Below, piece by piece: positions 1 through 8,875 of a stretch of 64,000 bases of DNA. Each line of letters opens with the position of its first letter. The stretch's first letter is position 1. Source of the stretch: Methanofervidicoccus sp. A16. GTDB lineage: Archaea > AGJL01 > Methanococci > Methanococcales > Methanococcaceae. The position numbers were made by a program, and so were the translations under genes. The notes below the pieces were generated by a model. That model was not told the DNA's origin. It made no database searches and worked only from the letters and a program-made list of their open reading frames with translations. The DNA lies in contig NZ_CP022242.1 of the NCBI RefSeq assembly GCF_003351865.1, positions 1,054,001 to 1,118,000 of the forward strand. Reading direction: 5' to 3'.

Positions 1-185
1 AGGTTGTAATAAAGGCAAGAGGTAAGGCTATAAGTAAGGCTGTAGATGTAGAGGAAATGGTAAGAAACAGATTTTTACCAAATGTTAAAGTGGAAGAAGT
101 GAGATTAGGTACTGAAAAGGTAAAAAATGAGGATGGTAGAACAGTCAATGTTTCAACTATTGAAATAGTACTTTCAAAAGAATAA
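1..185 (+). CDS. albA: Alba chromatin protein, C-terminal part (5' cut by window edge)
   Basis: Open from the first base in frame 3, giving 60 residues that end in [12 protein letters not shown] and a TAA at 183-185. The stretch [18 protein letters not shown] followed by VRNRF matches the central and C-terminal part of Alba (Sso10b) proteins, small dimeric archaeal chromatin proteins that bind DNA and RNA. The N-terminal third, with the usual acetylatable lysine region, lies outside the window, so the start cannot be judged. It converges with hemC, the two stop codons being only 3 nt apart. Confidence 0.85.
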   Translation, partial: VVIKARGKAISKAVDVEEMVRNRFLPNVKVEEVRLGTEKVKNEDGRTVNVSTIEIVLSKE

Positions 186-188
186 AAT

Positions 189-1094
189 CTAACTCTCTAT
201 TTTCTCTTTCAACCTACTACCTATATACTTTGCCAACCTTTTAGCACCTTTTACATCCTCTATATCACATCTGATTTTACCATCCTCAGATACGATTCTT
301 CCCTTTTCCAGATCTACAACACTACAGGTGAGATGAAGTTCTTCTCCCTCGATACAATACCTTGCAAGAGCTCCAAAGGGCGCTTGACAGCCTTCTCCAT
401 AAGTCTTCAGTGCCCATCTCTCTGCAGTAGATTCTAGATAGGTTTTACTATCGTTTATCTTCTTAAGTAGTTTTATAATCTCCTTATCTTCTTTTCTGGC
501 AGCCACCCCTATAACCCCCTGGGCTGGTGCAGGAGGAATGTCTAATATTCTATAACTCAAGTTTAAGGCATCTAGATCTATTTTAAGCCTCCTTAAACCT
601 GCTTCTGCCACAACTATACCTTGATATTTTCCATCCCTCAATTTTTTTAATCGGGTATCTATATTACCTCTTAAAGGTGCTATCCTCATCCCTGGATATT
701 TCAGAGAGAGGAAGGCCCTTCTCCTAATACTAGAGGTACCCACTATAATACTATCTTCTATATTCACATCCTTGCTGTATACCAGTACATCGTGGTAACT
801 CTCCCTCTCTGGAGTTGCGGCTATAGTCAGATCCTCGTTCCACACTGTCGGCACATCCTTTAAACTATGGACTGCAATATCTATCTCATAATTTAACATC
901 TTAATATCTAACTCTTTAGTGAATACTCCCAACCCTAACTGGGATATAGGAGCCTTCTGATCCACATCACCTCTGGTTTTCACTATCTTTATCTCAACCT
1001 CAATATCTTCATCTATCTTCTCCAGAAGATTCTTTATGTAGTAAGTCTGGGCTAAAGCCAGTTTACTCCCCCTACTACCTATTATTAACTTCAA
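189..1094 (-). CDS. hemC: Hydroxymethylbilane synthase (porphobilinogen deaminase)
   Basis: Polymerises four porphobilinogen units into hydroxymethylbilane, the linear precursor of uroporphyrinogen III, feeding F430, corrinoid and siroheme synthesis in a methanogen. The N-terminal GSRGSKLALAQ, the catalytic HSLKDVPT (Asp80) and the GEGCQAPFGA motif, whose Cys236 carries the dipyrromethane cofactor, are all present, as is the basic GTSSIRRR segment. Length 301 aa is normal. I place the start at a TTG (1092-1094): the only Shine-Dalgarno, AGGTGA, sits 4-5 nt before it. A GTG at 1101-1103 is part of that Shine-Dalgarno and would add MKI. Monocistronic, converging with alba. Confidence 0.93.
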   Translation of the reverse strand: MKLIIGSRGSKLALAQTYYIKNLLEKIDEDIEVEIKIVKTRGDVDQKAPISQLGLGVFTKELDIKMLNYEIDIAVHSLKDVPTVWNEDLTIAATPERESYHDVLVYSKDVNIEDSIIVGTSSIRRRAFLSLKYPGMRIAPLRGNIDTRLKKLRDGKYQGIVVAEAGLRRLKIDLDALNLSYRILDIPPAPAQGVIGVAARKEDKEIIKLLKKINDSKTYLESTAERWALKTYGEGCQAPFGALARYCIEGEELHLTCSVVDLEKGRIVSEDGKIRCDIEDVKGAKRLAKYIGSRLKEKIES

Positions 1095-1410
1095 GATTTT
1101 CACCTAATATATATATATGTGAAGAGATTATCTTATTTTATTTGTTTACTTCACTTTTACCAGTAAAAAAGTTATGATAGTGAAGTTTCACTCTCTTTTT
1201 TCTAAGTATTCAAGGGAGAAATATAGAAAAGGTTGTAGGGATAAAGTTTCGTCTTCAAGGCATTTCTACTTCTTTTTATTAGGTTTTAAAAATATTCTGT
1301 AGTTTGTTATTTTTGTATTTAATTTTAATTATTAGTCATTAAAGTTATATTTATTATTTTTAAATCCTTTTTCTGTGCTTAAACTTTTAAAATGTAGTTA
1401 TTATCTAATA

Positions 1411-1505
1411 ACCTTAATTCCCATCAAGACTGTGATTAGAAGAATAATAAAAATAAAAATATTATAATAAAAAATACCAAAAATCTTAAGAGGAATAATA
1501 AAATA
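1411..1505 (+). repeat. Family C repeat, truncated form
   Basis: Begins with the shared end ACCTTAATTCCCATCAAG and stops after the AAGAGGAATAATAAAATA segment, exactly where another element begins. The same truncation point is seen at 8089-8171 and, inverted, at 16279-16353. It lacks the ATTGGATACTGG core of complete family C copies. Confidence 0.6.
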
Positions 1506-1506
1506 A

Positions 1507-1733
1507 ACCTTAATTCCTATCAAAGTAACGATTTAAATAATAAAAAGATAATAAAGTTAATAATAGCAACCTGTTATAAAGGATCTACTCCACTCCATAG
1601 AGTATCTTAGAGCGTCCCAGAAAGATTATCTCTTATTCTGATTTTAATACTTCTTCTTATACTTTTAGTTTTTATTCTTATTTCTTATTTTATTATTATT
1701 TTTTATATTATCATTTTGATGGGAACTAGGGTT
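1507..1733 (+). repeat. Family A repeat, complete
   Basis: Bounded by CCTTAATTCCTATCAAAG on the left and TTTGATGGGAACTAGGGTT on the right, which are inverted copies of each other. The core has the family A signature AGCAACCTGTTA, GGATCTACTCCAC, TATCTTAGAGCGTCCCAG and TTATCTCTTATTCTGATTTT. Related copies lie at 8541, 16051 (inverted), 16473 (inverted), 34204, 36204 and 63172. Confidence 0.75.
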
Positions 1734-2401
1734 ATCTAATAATTATTATAATAATTATTTTTATTTAAAAAGAATTACTTAATAAGATAAAAATAAAAAA
1801 CTTTAAAATAAAATTTCTAAATCCTCATGAACATCTTTATATATATTAAATATTCTATTAAAAACATTCCTAAAATATTTTAATATGATTTTATTTATTT
1901 CTATCATTATTTTTTCACATTATGGTCTCTCTATTTTATCTTTAACCACTACTATAAATTAGAACTGGGATTAGAGTTTGTATAAATGAGACAAAACATA
2001 TCAATAACAGGAGTTAAATACTGATAAAAACTGTTATAAGCAAATATTTACCCCAAATAATCATAGAGAATAATAATAAAATAGTTTATTTCGAATATTT
2101 TTTCTTTTTAATGTCCCCTTATCTAGTACCCACAACAAAGAATATAGACATCATCGCAATAACTAAATAATATTATAATAAAATTTAAAAAATTATAATA
2201 GAGAAATCATCTGGAAGATGTAGGAATCTCCTACAACTATTTATTTTTTTCTTTTTATAATAAATTGGGCACTAATAGGAATAAAATCGCTAGTATATAC
2301 CTCTATAGTGGCATAATAATTAAGATTGATGTAGACAAATCCTTTTTTATAAGGTTTTTTAATCTTTATCAAAAGGGACTTAATCTATAAAAGGTGAAAG
2401 T

Positions 2402-3757
2402 ATGTTGGAAAAATTGGGACAGAGTATTACTAAAGCATTAAACAAGATAAAAAATGCTACATTTGTAGATAAAAAACTTATAAAGGAGGTGATTAAGGAC
2501 ATCCAAAAGGCGTTGATACAGGCGGATGTAAATGTTAGACTGGTACTTAAGATGAGTAAGGAGATCGAGAGGAGGGCTATATACGAGGAGGTTCCTAAGG
2601 GGCTGTCAAAGAAGGAACACATTATAAAGATAGTATATGAAGAACTTATAAAATTACTTGGTGAGGAGGGGCAAAAGTTAAACATAGATCCTAAGAAGAG
2701 GAACGTTATACTCCTGGTTGGTATTCAAGGTAGTGGTAAAACCACCAGTGCTGCAAAACTTGCCAGGTATATACAGAAGATGGGATTAAAGCCAGGTTTA
2801 ATAGCGGCAGATACATATAGACCTGCAGCCTATCAACAGTTAAAGCAACTGGCAGAGAAGATACATGTACCTCTATATGGAGATGAATCTAGAGAGAAGA
2901 CACCAGTGGAGATTGTTAAGGAGGGATTGGATCGTTTAAAGAAGGTAGATGTAGTAATAGTAGATACTGCAGGGAGACATAAGGAGGAGAAGGAGTTATT
3001 AGAGGAGATGAAGGAGATAAAAGAGGTAGTTAATCCAGATGAGATTATACTTGTAATAGATGGTACCTTGGGACAACAGGCTAAGAATCAGGCAAAGGCA
3101 TTTAAGGAAACTGTTGGAGATATTGGGAGTATAATAGTTACTAAGTTAGATGGATCTGCGAAGGGAGGAGGTGCCCTAAGTGCCGTGGCTGAGATAAAGG
3201 CTCCTATAAAGTTTATAGGTACTGGGGAAGGAATAGATGACTTAGAGGTCTTCGATCCAAAGAAGTTCGTTTCAAGACTCCTCGGTATGGGGGACTTAGA
3301 TACTTTACTGAAGAAAACTGAAAATATAATAGACGAGGAGACAGAGGAGAGTTTAGACGCAATAATGAGGGGGAAATTTACCTTAAATGAGTTATACTCC
3401 CAACTTGAGGCTATATCCAAGATGGGTCCTATAAAACAGATAATGAGTATGATACCAGGTTTTGGAGGGACTATACCTAAGGAAGCCATACATCTAACGG
3501 AGCAGAAGTTAAAGAGATATAAGGTTATAATGGACTCCATGACAAAAGAGGAAAAGGAAAATCCAGAGATCATAAAATCCTCAAGGATAAGAAGGATAGC
3601 AAGAGGTTCTGGGGTTAGAGAGGAGGAGGTAAAGGAACTTCTAAGATACTATGCCACTACTAAGAGTGCATTCCAGAATTTGAAGAGAGGTAAGATGTTG
3701 AAGATGGGAGGGCCTATTGGGAAGATTATGAGACAGTTGATGTACAGAGATGGCTAG
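2402..3757 (+). CDS. srp54: Signal recognition particle GTPase SRP54
   Basis: Binds 7S RNA and signal sequences of nascent membrane and secreted proteins and docks with FtsY at the membrane. The 451 residues show the N helical bundle, the G domain with P-loop GIQGSGKTT at 107-115, DTAGRH (about 190) and [11 protein letters not shown] (about 248), then the methionine-containing M domain with [18 protein letters not shown] and the RNA-binding helix [12 protein letters not shown]. Length and domain order are those of archaeal SRP54. The ATG follows AGGTGA at 4 nt. It stands alone between two long repeat-bearing spacers, with a T-rich leader and no partner gene. Confidence 0.97.
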   Translation: MLEKLGQSITKALNKIKNATFVDKKLIKEVIKDIQKALIQADVNVRLVLKMSKEIERRAIYEEVPKGLSKKEHIIKIVYEELIKLLGEEGQKLNIDPKKRNVILLVGIQGSGKTTSAAKLARYIQKMGLKPGLIAADTYRPAAYQQLKQLAEKIHVPLYGDESREKTPVEIVKEGLDRLKKVDVVIVDTAGRHKEEKELLEEMKEIKEVVNPDEIILVIDGTLGQQAKNQAKAFKETVGDIGSIIVTKLDGSAKGGGALSAVAEIKAPIKFIGTGEGIDDLEVFDPKKFVSRLLGMGDLDTLLKKTENIIDEETEESLDAIMRGKFTLNELYSQLEAISKMGPIKQIMSMIPGFGGTIPKEAIHLTEQKLKRYKVIMDSMTKEEKENPEIIKSSRIRRIARGSGVREEEVKELLRYYATTKSAFQNLKRGKMLKMGGPIGKIMRQLMYRDG

Positions 3758-4265
3758 TAGTAAAATATAGAAATGTATGAATTTATTTAAACCTTAAAAA
3801 TAATTATTAAAAAAGTTAATAATAAGAATCTCAATTGAAGAGTGTTAATAAAAATCCTGTCTGCTTTTCAGTACACGATATAAGTTAGGAAATAAAGTTT
3901 ATTTTACCTTTTTACCTGGTATGGTTCTTTTATTTAAATATAGGTACTTTTAATATTTTTATTTTTTAATATTTAAATATTTTTATTATTATAATATAAT
4001 ATAATTTTTTATAAAGATTCTCTAGTATTGTTTAGCACAATTGTTTTTTGTTCATGGTCAATAAGTAAAAGTAAAATGACTCTATATAAAAAAATAAAAA
4101 ACTATAATAAAACTATCAAAAAGAAACCAAGATATAGTTCCTGTTAGTAATGCCTTCTATTGGATTTTTTATTTTTCCCAGATTTTTATTCACTTTCATT
4201 TAAATTTTTATAATATAATCATAATTTTTTAAATTATAATAAATAGAGAGATTTAGGTGAGAAGG
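3758..4265. other. 0.5-kb non-coding spacer
   Basis: AT-rich and without a credible ORF. A family D repeat occupies about 3825-3921 (TTAATAAAAATCCTG, then GCTTTTCAGTAC and TTTTACCTTTTTACC). The remainder is low-complexity AT, ending in the GGTGA Shine-Dalgarno of dapF. Confidence 0.5.
3825..3921 (+). repeat. Family D repeat
   Basis: Shares with other family D copies the order: GTTAATAAAAATCCTG, a CTTTTCAGTAC segment, and a terminal TTTTACCTTTTTACCTG. Family D lacks the TTCCCATCAA ends of families A-C and is more degenerate. Confidence 0.45.
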
Positions 4266-5162
4266 ATGATAAAGGATATTAAATTTACAAAAATGCATAG
4301 TTTAGGAAATGACTACATAGTAATAAACGAGTACGATAGTATAAAGGTAAATGAAGATTTCAAAGGAGAATTCTCTAAAAAGATATGTAGGAGAGGTTTC
4401 TCCGTAGGTGCAGATGGTGTGATATTTATCCAAAAACCAGAGGATAAAAACTGTGATGTGAAGTTTAGAATATTTAACAGTGATGGATCAGAGGCTGAGA
4501 TGTGTGGAAATGGGATAAGATGTTTTTCCAAGTACGTCTATGAGAGAGTGTTGAAGAAGAACCCACTGTATGTGGAAACCTTAGGAGGGTTGAGGGTATG
4601 TGAGATGGAAATAGAGGGAGACACTGTAAGATCCATCAGAGTGTATATGGGAGTTCCTAAGTTTCAACTAAGAGATATACCTATGGTGGTGGAGGGAAAA
4701 AAGGAGGGTGATGTATTTTTAAATGAGTACCTATATTTAAACAGTGGGGTCTTAGATAAGGTTAAATTAAGTGTTGTAAACGTTGGTAATCCTCATGCTG
4801 TTATATTCCTCGAAGATAACGGTATAGATATGGACTTTGTAAGGAGGAACTTGGAGGTATTGGGGAGGGAAATAGAGAATCACAAGGCATTTCCAGAGAG
4901 GATAAACGTCCACTTTGTAGAAACCTTAGGGAAGGATGAAATTAGGATGGTAACTTGGGAGAGAGGGGTAGGATACACCAGGGCCTGTGGAACTGGTGCA
5001 ACAGGTTCTGCAATCCTCGCCCATAAGTTAGGAAAAACTGGTAATAGGGTACTGGTACATTTAGATGGGGGAGATCTAGAGGTAGAGATTGGAGATAACG
5101 GGGCTTATTTAAAGGGGGATGCTGTACTAGTATACGATGGAATATTGAGGGATGCTCTATAA
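4266..5162 (+). CDS. dapF: Diaminopimelate epimerase
   Basis: Interconverts LL- and meso-diaminopimelate in lysine synthesis, a cofactor-free racemisation using two cysteines. Both are visible: Cys80 in EMCGNGIRCF and Cys241 in RACGTGATG. The N-terminal TKMHSLGNDY and the NPHAVIF segment are family hallmarks, and 298 aa is a slightly long but usual size. I start at the ATG at 4266 because GGTGA lies 5 nt before it; the GTG at 4257 overlaps that Shine-Dalgarno. Monocistronic; the window has no other lysine gene. Confidence 0.95.
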   Translation: MIKDIKFTKMHSLGNDYIVINEYDSIKVNEDFKGEFSKKICRRGFSVGADGVIFIQKPEDKNCDVKFRIFNSDGSEAEMCGNGIRCFSKYVYERVLKKNPLYVETLGGLRVCEMEIEGDTVRSIRVYMGVPKFQLRDIPMVVEGKKEGDVFLNEYLYLNSGVLDKVKLSVVNVGNPHAVIFLEDNGIDMDFVRRNLEVLGREIENHKAFPERINVHFVETLGKDEIRMVTWERGVGYTRACGTGATGSAILAHKLGKTGNRVLVHLDGGDLEVEIGDNGAYLKGDAVLVYDGILRDAL

Positions 5163-5748
5163 TAATATTCGAAAGAGTAATGATTAAAAATTTAATTTTA
5201 TAATAATAATTTTAAAACCTATAAACTTAATGATTAACCTTAGTTTCTATCAGAGTGGAAGATTTAACTCTACAAAAAAATAAAATCCAAATTAAAAAAT
5301 AACAAATAATGAAAATAGAATCATTAACTCATCTATCTTGGAATACTTCTGAGTACTAGAATTAGATTGAAGGAATATTCTGTCATGATATAAATTCTAT
5401 TTAGGGAGGTTTTCTTTTAAATCCAATATTCAGAAAAAAAGAAAAAATCCACTTATTAATAACTTTTTTATAATTTTAAAAATTTTATAATTTAGTGTGA
5501 AAAGGTTTTATTTTAAAAAACAATTTTCTTATTTTTTATTTTTATGTCTTAATTATTATTATAATTTTTAATTAATATATTTTTATCTTTTAATGAGAAC
5601 TTAGATAAATAATTAAAATTCCTAAAAACAGTAAGAAGTTATATTCAGGAGATATTTTATCTATCTATTTTTATTGTAATTTCAAATTTATACATCAATA
5701 ACTTATTTTAATAATTTTTTATTTTTATTATGTTTTTTATCAGATTTT
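5163..5748. other. 0.6-kb non-coding spacer left of the IS
   Basis: AT-rich. A decayed repeat end (ACCTTAGTTTCTATCAGAG) lies at about 5237-5256, and a degenerate family D-like stretch with ACTTCTGAGTACTAG at about 5320-5430. The last bases, TTTTTTATCAGATTTT, directly precede the IS. Confidence 0.45.
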
Positions 5749-6454
5749 GGTCCTGTCCACATAAAACAAACATCATATATAACAATGTACATAAGATACT
5801 ATTATGCTAAGAGTAAAAGATATTATAAAGGAATTAAAAATCTTTAAGAGGAACAAAATACCTATAGAAATTAAAACACTCGCCATTGCAACCTACATTC
5901 AGACATCTTCAGTAAGAAGGACTGCCAGAATTCTTTCAGAGATTCATCCAGTCTCAAAAACATCAGTTTGGAACTGGATAAGGAAGTTTGAAGAAGAATT
6001 ATCCATTACAACAGAGGAAAGAGAAAGAGATCTAATAGCGGTGGATGAAACTGTTGTTAAAGGTGGCGGGAAGCACTATTACGTTTATTCAGCTGTAGAT
6101 GTTGAGAGGAATGAATTAATTTTAATGAGAGTCTATACAATAAGGAATCATCTAATTACGAGGTCCTTTGTAAAGAAAGTACTGAAGTACTGTAGGGGTG
6201 AGCCTAAATTCCTTATAGATAAAGCCCCATGGCTAATTAGTGCTCTAAAAAGTCTTAATTTAAACTTTGAACATCAGACCTTTGGGCGGGGGAGTTTGAT
6301 AGAATCGGTGTTTTCTTCTCTGAAGCAGAGGGTAAAGATCTTTTTCTGCTCTATTAATGCTAAAAATCCTGTTAGAAACTGGAACTTCTTTTGTAGGTTA
6401 TTTGTTCTGTATTATAATAAACTGAGGTGGTGTTTATGTTAAGTGGACAGGTCC
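5749..6454 (+). mobile_element. Complete 706-bp insertion sequence, IS6/IS240-like
   Basis: One transposase gene fills almost the whole element. The ends are imperfect inverted repeats: left GGTCCTGTCCACATAAAACA, right (read inward) GGACCTGTCCACTTAACATA. The outer limit GGACCTGTCCAC is confirmed by the second copy at 63388, whose flank differs beyond that point. No direct target duplication is visible: the left flank reads CAGATTTT and the right AAATTCTG, which are near inverted, not direct, copies. The right flank (AAATTCTGAAGGGATAGG) matches the inside of a family C repeat, so the IS probably landed in one. IS6-type is inferred from size and transposase. Confidence 0.85.
5804..6442 (+). CDS. 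DDE transposase of the IS
   Basis: 212 aa, the usual size for archaeal IS6/IS240-like enzymes. An N-terminal helix-turn-helix region (RRTARILSEIHPVSKTSVWN) precedes a DDE catalytic core: Asp in LIAVDETVVK, Asp in FLIDKAPWL and Glu in GSLIESVFSSLKQR, the last followed by the typical arginine. The frame is intact and the protein matches the second copy over all residues visible in the window, so the element has moved recently or is under gene conversion. The start ATG at 5804 has no clear Shine-Dalgarno, as is common for transposases. Confidence 0.9.
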   Translation: MLRVKDIIKELKIFKRNKIPIEIKTLAIATYIQTSSVRRTARILSEIHPVSKTSVWNWIRKFEEELSITTEERERDLIAVDETVVKGGGKHYYVYSAVDVERNELILMRVYTIRNHLITRSFVKKVLKYCRGEPKFLIDKAPWLISALKSLNLNFEHQTFGRGSLIESVFSSLKQRVKIFFCSINAKNPVRNWNFFCRLFVLYYNKLRWCLC

Positions 6455-6822
6455 AAATTCTGAAGGGATAGGGATAAAAAGTAAATAACCTTAGTTCCCA
6501 TTAAGTAGCGATTAAAGAACAGTGAAAATAAGAATCATTAAATACCATAGGATCTTTCCGGAACCCTTAGTTAAGATAGGAGATCTTATTTCTGAATCCC
6601 TGTATTAAAAGATATTCAGAGGATCATTCTCCTTCGATCTTCTTATTAAAATTTTTGTACCTGGGGTAATAGAAGTTTTCTGTTTTTTAAACATTTTCTT
6701 TATTTTTATTATTATTTTTGGAGCTATTCTTTTGATGGGAACTAGGGTTATTAACTATATTCCCCGATCTTTTAGAAATCTCTCTAAACACTAAAAGCAT
6801 ATTTTTCCTGTATAAATAGTCC
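6455..6822. other. Spacer between IS and hemB, filled by a family B repeat
   Basis: The first 33 bases are a family C remnant interrupted by the IS. A complete family B repeat occupies 6488-6748. About 70 AT-rich bases with no visible feature remain before the hemB stop. Confidence 0.6.
6488..6748 (+). repeat. Family B repeat, complete
   Basis: Inverted ends CCTTAGTTCCCATTAAG and TTTTGATGGGAACTAGGGT. The core has GGATCTTTC, GATAGGAGATCTTA, AGATATTCAGAGGATCATTC and GTAATAGAAGTTTT. Related copies: 8173, 16828, 35921, 55125 and, inverted, 53933, 59709, 62812; an internally deleted copy is at 14079. Confidence 0.78.
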
Positions 6823-7797
6823 TTACTTAAGATACTCACAAACTTCCTTAGCCCAATAGGTAATTATGAAGTCAGCTCCAGCCCTTTTGATACAGAGAAG
6901 TACTTCCATTATAGCATCCAATCTATTTATCCATCCTTTCTGGGCGGCAGACTCCACCATAGAGTACTCTCCACTTACACAGTAACTTCCAACAGGTACA
7001 TTGAAGTTATCCTTGGCCAACCTTAGAACATCTAAATAAGGTAATCCAGGTTTTATCAGTATCATATCTGCCCCTTCCTCTATATCCAACTCTATCTCCC
7101 TTAAAGCCTCCCTCCAATTTCCAGGATCCATTTGATAGGTCTTTCTGTCCTTTAAACCACACCTGGGAGAACTCTCTGCAGCATCCCTAAATGGCCCGTA
7201 GAAGGCAGAGGCGTACTTTACAGCATAACTCATAATACATACATCATGGTAGTTGTTCTCCTCCAAGGTTTCCCTTATAGCCCTAACCCTCCCGTCCATC
7301 ATATCAGAGGGTGCAACAACATCTACACCACTCTCAGCGTAGGACAGTGCTACCTTAGATAGGATTTCAAGGGTTTCATCGTTTAGAACTTTGTTGTCCC
7401 TTAGAATACCACAATGTCCATGGGTTGTATATTCACATAGACAGGTATCTGCTATAACGAGGATCTCATCTCCCAACTCCTCTTTTATTCCCTTTATAGT
7501 CCTCTGTATTACTCCATCTTTATCGTAGGCAGAGGATCCGTACTCGTCTTTGTACTTAGGTATTCCAAAGAGTATAACTCCAGGGATACCTAGATCTGCT
7601 ATTTCCTTACACTCTTCGATGGCAGATTCTACACTGAACCTGTATTGGTTAGGCATGGAAGGTATTTCTTTTTTTCCTCTCTCTATCCTCTCATCTACAA
7701 ATAGAGGCATTATAAGATCCTTCTTAGTTAAGGTAGTTTCCCTAACTAACTCCCTTATTTTATCGTTCTTTCTAAGTCTCCTGGGCCTGATTAACAT
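6823..7797 (-). CDS. hemB: Delta-aminolevulinate dehydratase (porphobilinogen synthase)
   Basis: Condenses two 5-aminolevulinate molecules to porphobilinogen, upstream of HemC. The 324 residues show the zinc site with Cys119, Cys121 and Cys129 ([14 protein letters not shown]) and the two active-site lysines, Lys194 in [16 protein letters not shown] and the Schiff-base Lys249 in [12 protein letters not shown]. The N-terminal RPRRLR and PLFVDE segments are typical. A purine-rich AAGGGGAT lies just before the ATG. It stands alone on the minus strand; the other tetrapyrrole genes of the window are elsewhere. Confidence 0.96.
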   Translation of the reverse strand: MLIRPRRLRKNDKIRELVRETTLTKKDLIMPLFVDERIERGKKEIPSMPNQYRFSVESAIEECKEIADLGIPGVILFGIPKYKDEYGSSAYDKDGVIQRTIKGIKEELGDEILVIADTCLCEYTTHGHCGILRDNKVLNDETLEILSKVALSYAESGVDVVAPSDMMDGRVRAIRETLEENNYHDVCIMSYAVKYASAFYGPFRDAAESSPRCGLKDRKTYQMDPGNWREALREIELDIEEGADMILIKPGLPYLDVLRLAKDNFNVPVGSYCVSGEYSMVESAAQKGWINRLDAIMEVLLCIKRAGADFIITYWAKEVCEYLK

Positions 7798-7863
7798 ACT
7801 ATCCCCTTCTTATTTTTAAAATTATTTATACTATTTATGTTTAGTTGTTAATAAATTAATAAT

Positions 7864-8068
7864 ACTTTAGTTCCCATTAAGATAGTGATTAAAAGAATAA
7901 TAAAAATGATTATTATAATAAAAATAATAAAAAAAGTTATATAATAAAATGTAATAAAATTCCGATAGAGGCAAAAAAGTAAAATAATATTGGATACTGG
8001 ATAAACAAGTAAGATGCCTTTTTAATTTCTTTTTATTCTTATTATCACTTTGGTAGGAAGCAGGGTTT
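7864..8068 (+). repeat. Family C repeat, complete
   Basis: Left end CTTTAGTTCCCATTAAG, right end CTTTGGTAGGAAGCAGGGT. The core signature is AATAAAATTCCGATAGAGGC, AAAAAGTAAAATAATATTGG and ATACTGGATAAACAAGTA. Other copies: 13913, 16650 (inverted), 54168 (inverted), 63028. Confidence 0.72.
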
Positions 8069-8088
8069 AAAAAATAATAATGAAAATA

Positions 8089-8171
8089 ACCCTAGTTCCC
8101 ATCAAGATTGTGATTAGAAGGATAAATAAAAATATCATAATAAAAATCTTAAGAGGAATAATAAAATAATA
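8089..8171 (+). repeat. Family C repeat, truncated form
   Basis: CCCTAGTTCCCATCAAGATT left end, ending at AAGAGGAATAATAAAATA where family B begins. It has the same breakpoint as the copy at 1411-1505. Confidence 0.6.
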
Positions 8172-8172
8172 T

Positions 8173-8473
8173 AACCTAAGTTCCCATCAAGTAGTGATTA
8201 AAAGAACAATAAAAATAATAATCATTATAATAATAAATACTATAACAAAAAACCATTAAACATTCCAGGATCTTTCTGAGCACTTAGATAAAGATAAGAA
8301 ATCCATCTGATATCACATATTAGAAGGTATTTAGAGGACCATCCCCTCCAATCTTCTTTTTAAAATGTTATATCTGAGATGATAGAAGTTTTTATTTTAA
8401 AATCTTTTATTATTTTTTATTATATTATTTTTATAATTATTCTTTAAACTATTCTTTTGATGGGAACTAGGGT
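8173..8473 (+). repeat. Family B repeat, complete
   Basis: Ends AACCTAAGTTCCCATCAAG and CTTTTGATGGGAACTAGGGT. The core includes GGATCTTTCTGAGCACTTAG, TAGAAGGTATTTAGAGGACC and GAGATGATAGAAGTTTTTAT. Confidence 0.78.
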
Positions 8474-8540
8474 AATGAAAATAATAACAAAAAAATATGT
8501 GAAACATTACTTGTTTCTCTAAAGTGTCCAATGTAGTCTA

Positions 8541-8696
8541 GGAAATAGCAACCTGTTAGGAAGGATCTGTTCTACCCCTATAGTATCTTAGAGTATCTAG
8601 GAGGGGTTATTTATCTCTTATTAGTACCTTCTTATACTTTTATTATTTTATAATTTGTTGTAGTTCTTATCAATTTTTTTGATAGGAACTAGGGCT
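8541..8696 (+). repeat. Family A repeat, left end missing
   Basis: Core ATAGCAACCTGTTAGGAAGG, TATCTTAGAGTATC, TTATTTATCTCTTATTAG, then right end TTTTGATAGGAACTAGGGC. The left terminal segment is replaced by a C-like fragment. Confidence 0.65.
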
Positions 8697-8875
8697 AATA
8701 ATATTTAAAATTAATAAAAATTATTATATTATTTATAAAAAATCTACATGAAACTGAGAAAATACCAGAATAACTTATTATTTTTTATTATTTTTATTAT
8801 TTTTTGGATTATCCTTTTGATGGGAACTAGGGTTTTTTATACTTTTTACTTTTTATTATTATAATAATTATTTTT

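Larger units (their letters stand above)
1095..2401. other. 1.3-kb non-coding spacer with dispersed repeats
   Basis: Very AT-rich, with stops in all frames. It holds a truncated family C element (1411-1505) directly followed by a family A element (1507-1733). A short palindrome (GTGAAGTTTCAC) lies at about 1182-1193, downstream of an AT-rich stretch that may serve hemC (TATATATATA near 1109-1118). The remaining 1734-2380 shows only AT-rich sequence; I see no gene. Confidence 0.6.
7798..8875. other. 1.1-kb spacer made almost entirely of repeats
   Basis: In order: family C (7864-8068), truncated C (8089-8171), family B (8173-8473), a short inverted C-like fragment (TTACTTGTTTCTC and GTGTCCAATGTAG, about 8500-8540), family A (8541-8696), and a lone right end (8814-8833) of a further, unrecognised element. 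No gene is visible. Confidence 0.65.

Noticed and set aside
5749-6454. The IS as source of repeats A-C
   Set aside because: Its inverted ends (GGACCTGTCCAC) have no similarity to the common repeat end (CCCTAGTTCCCATCAA).
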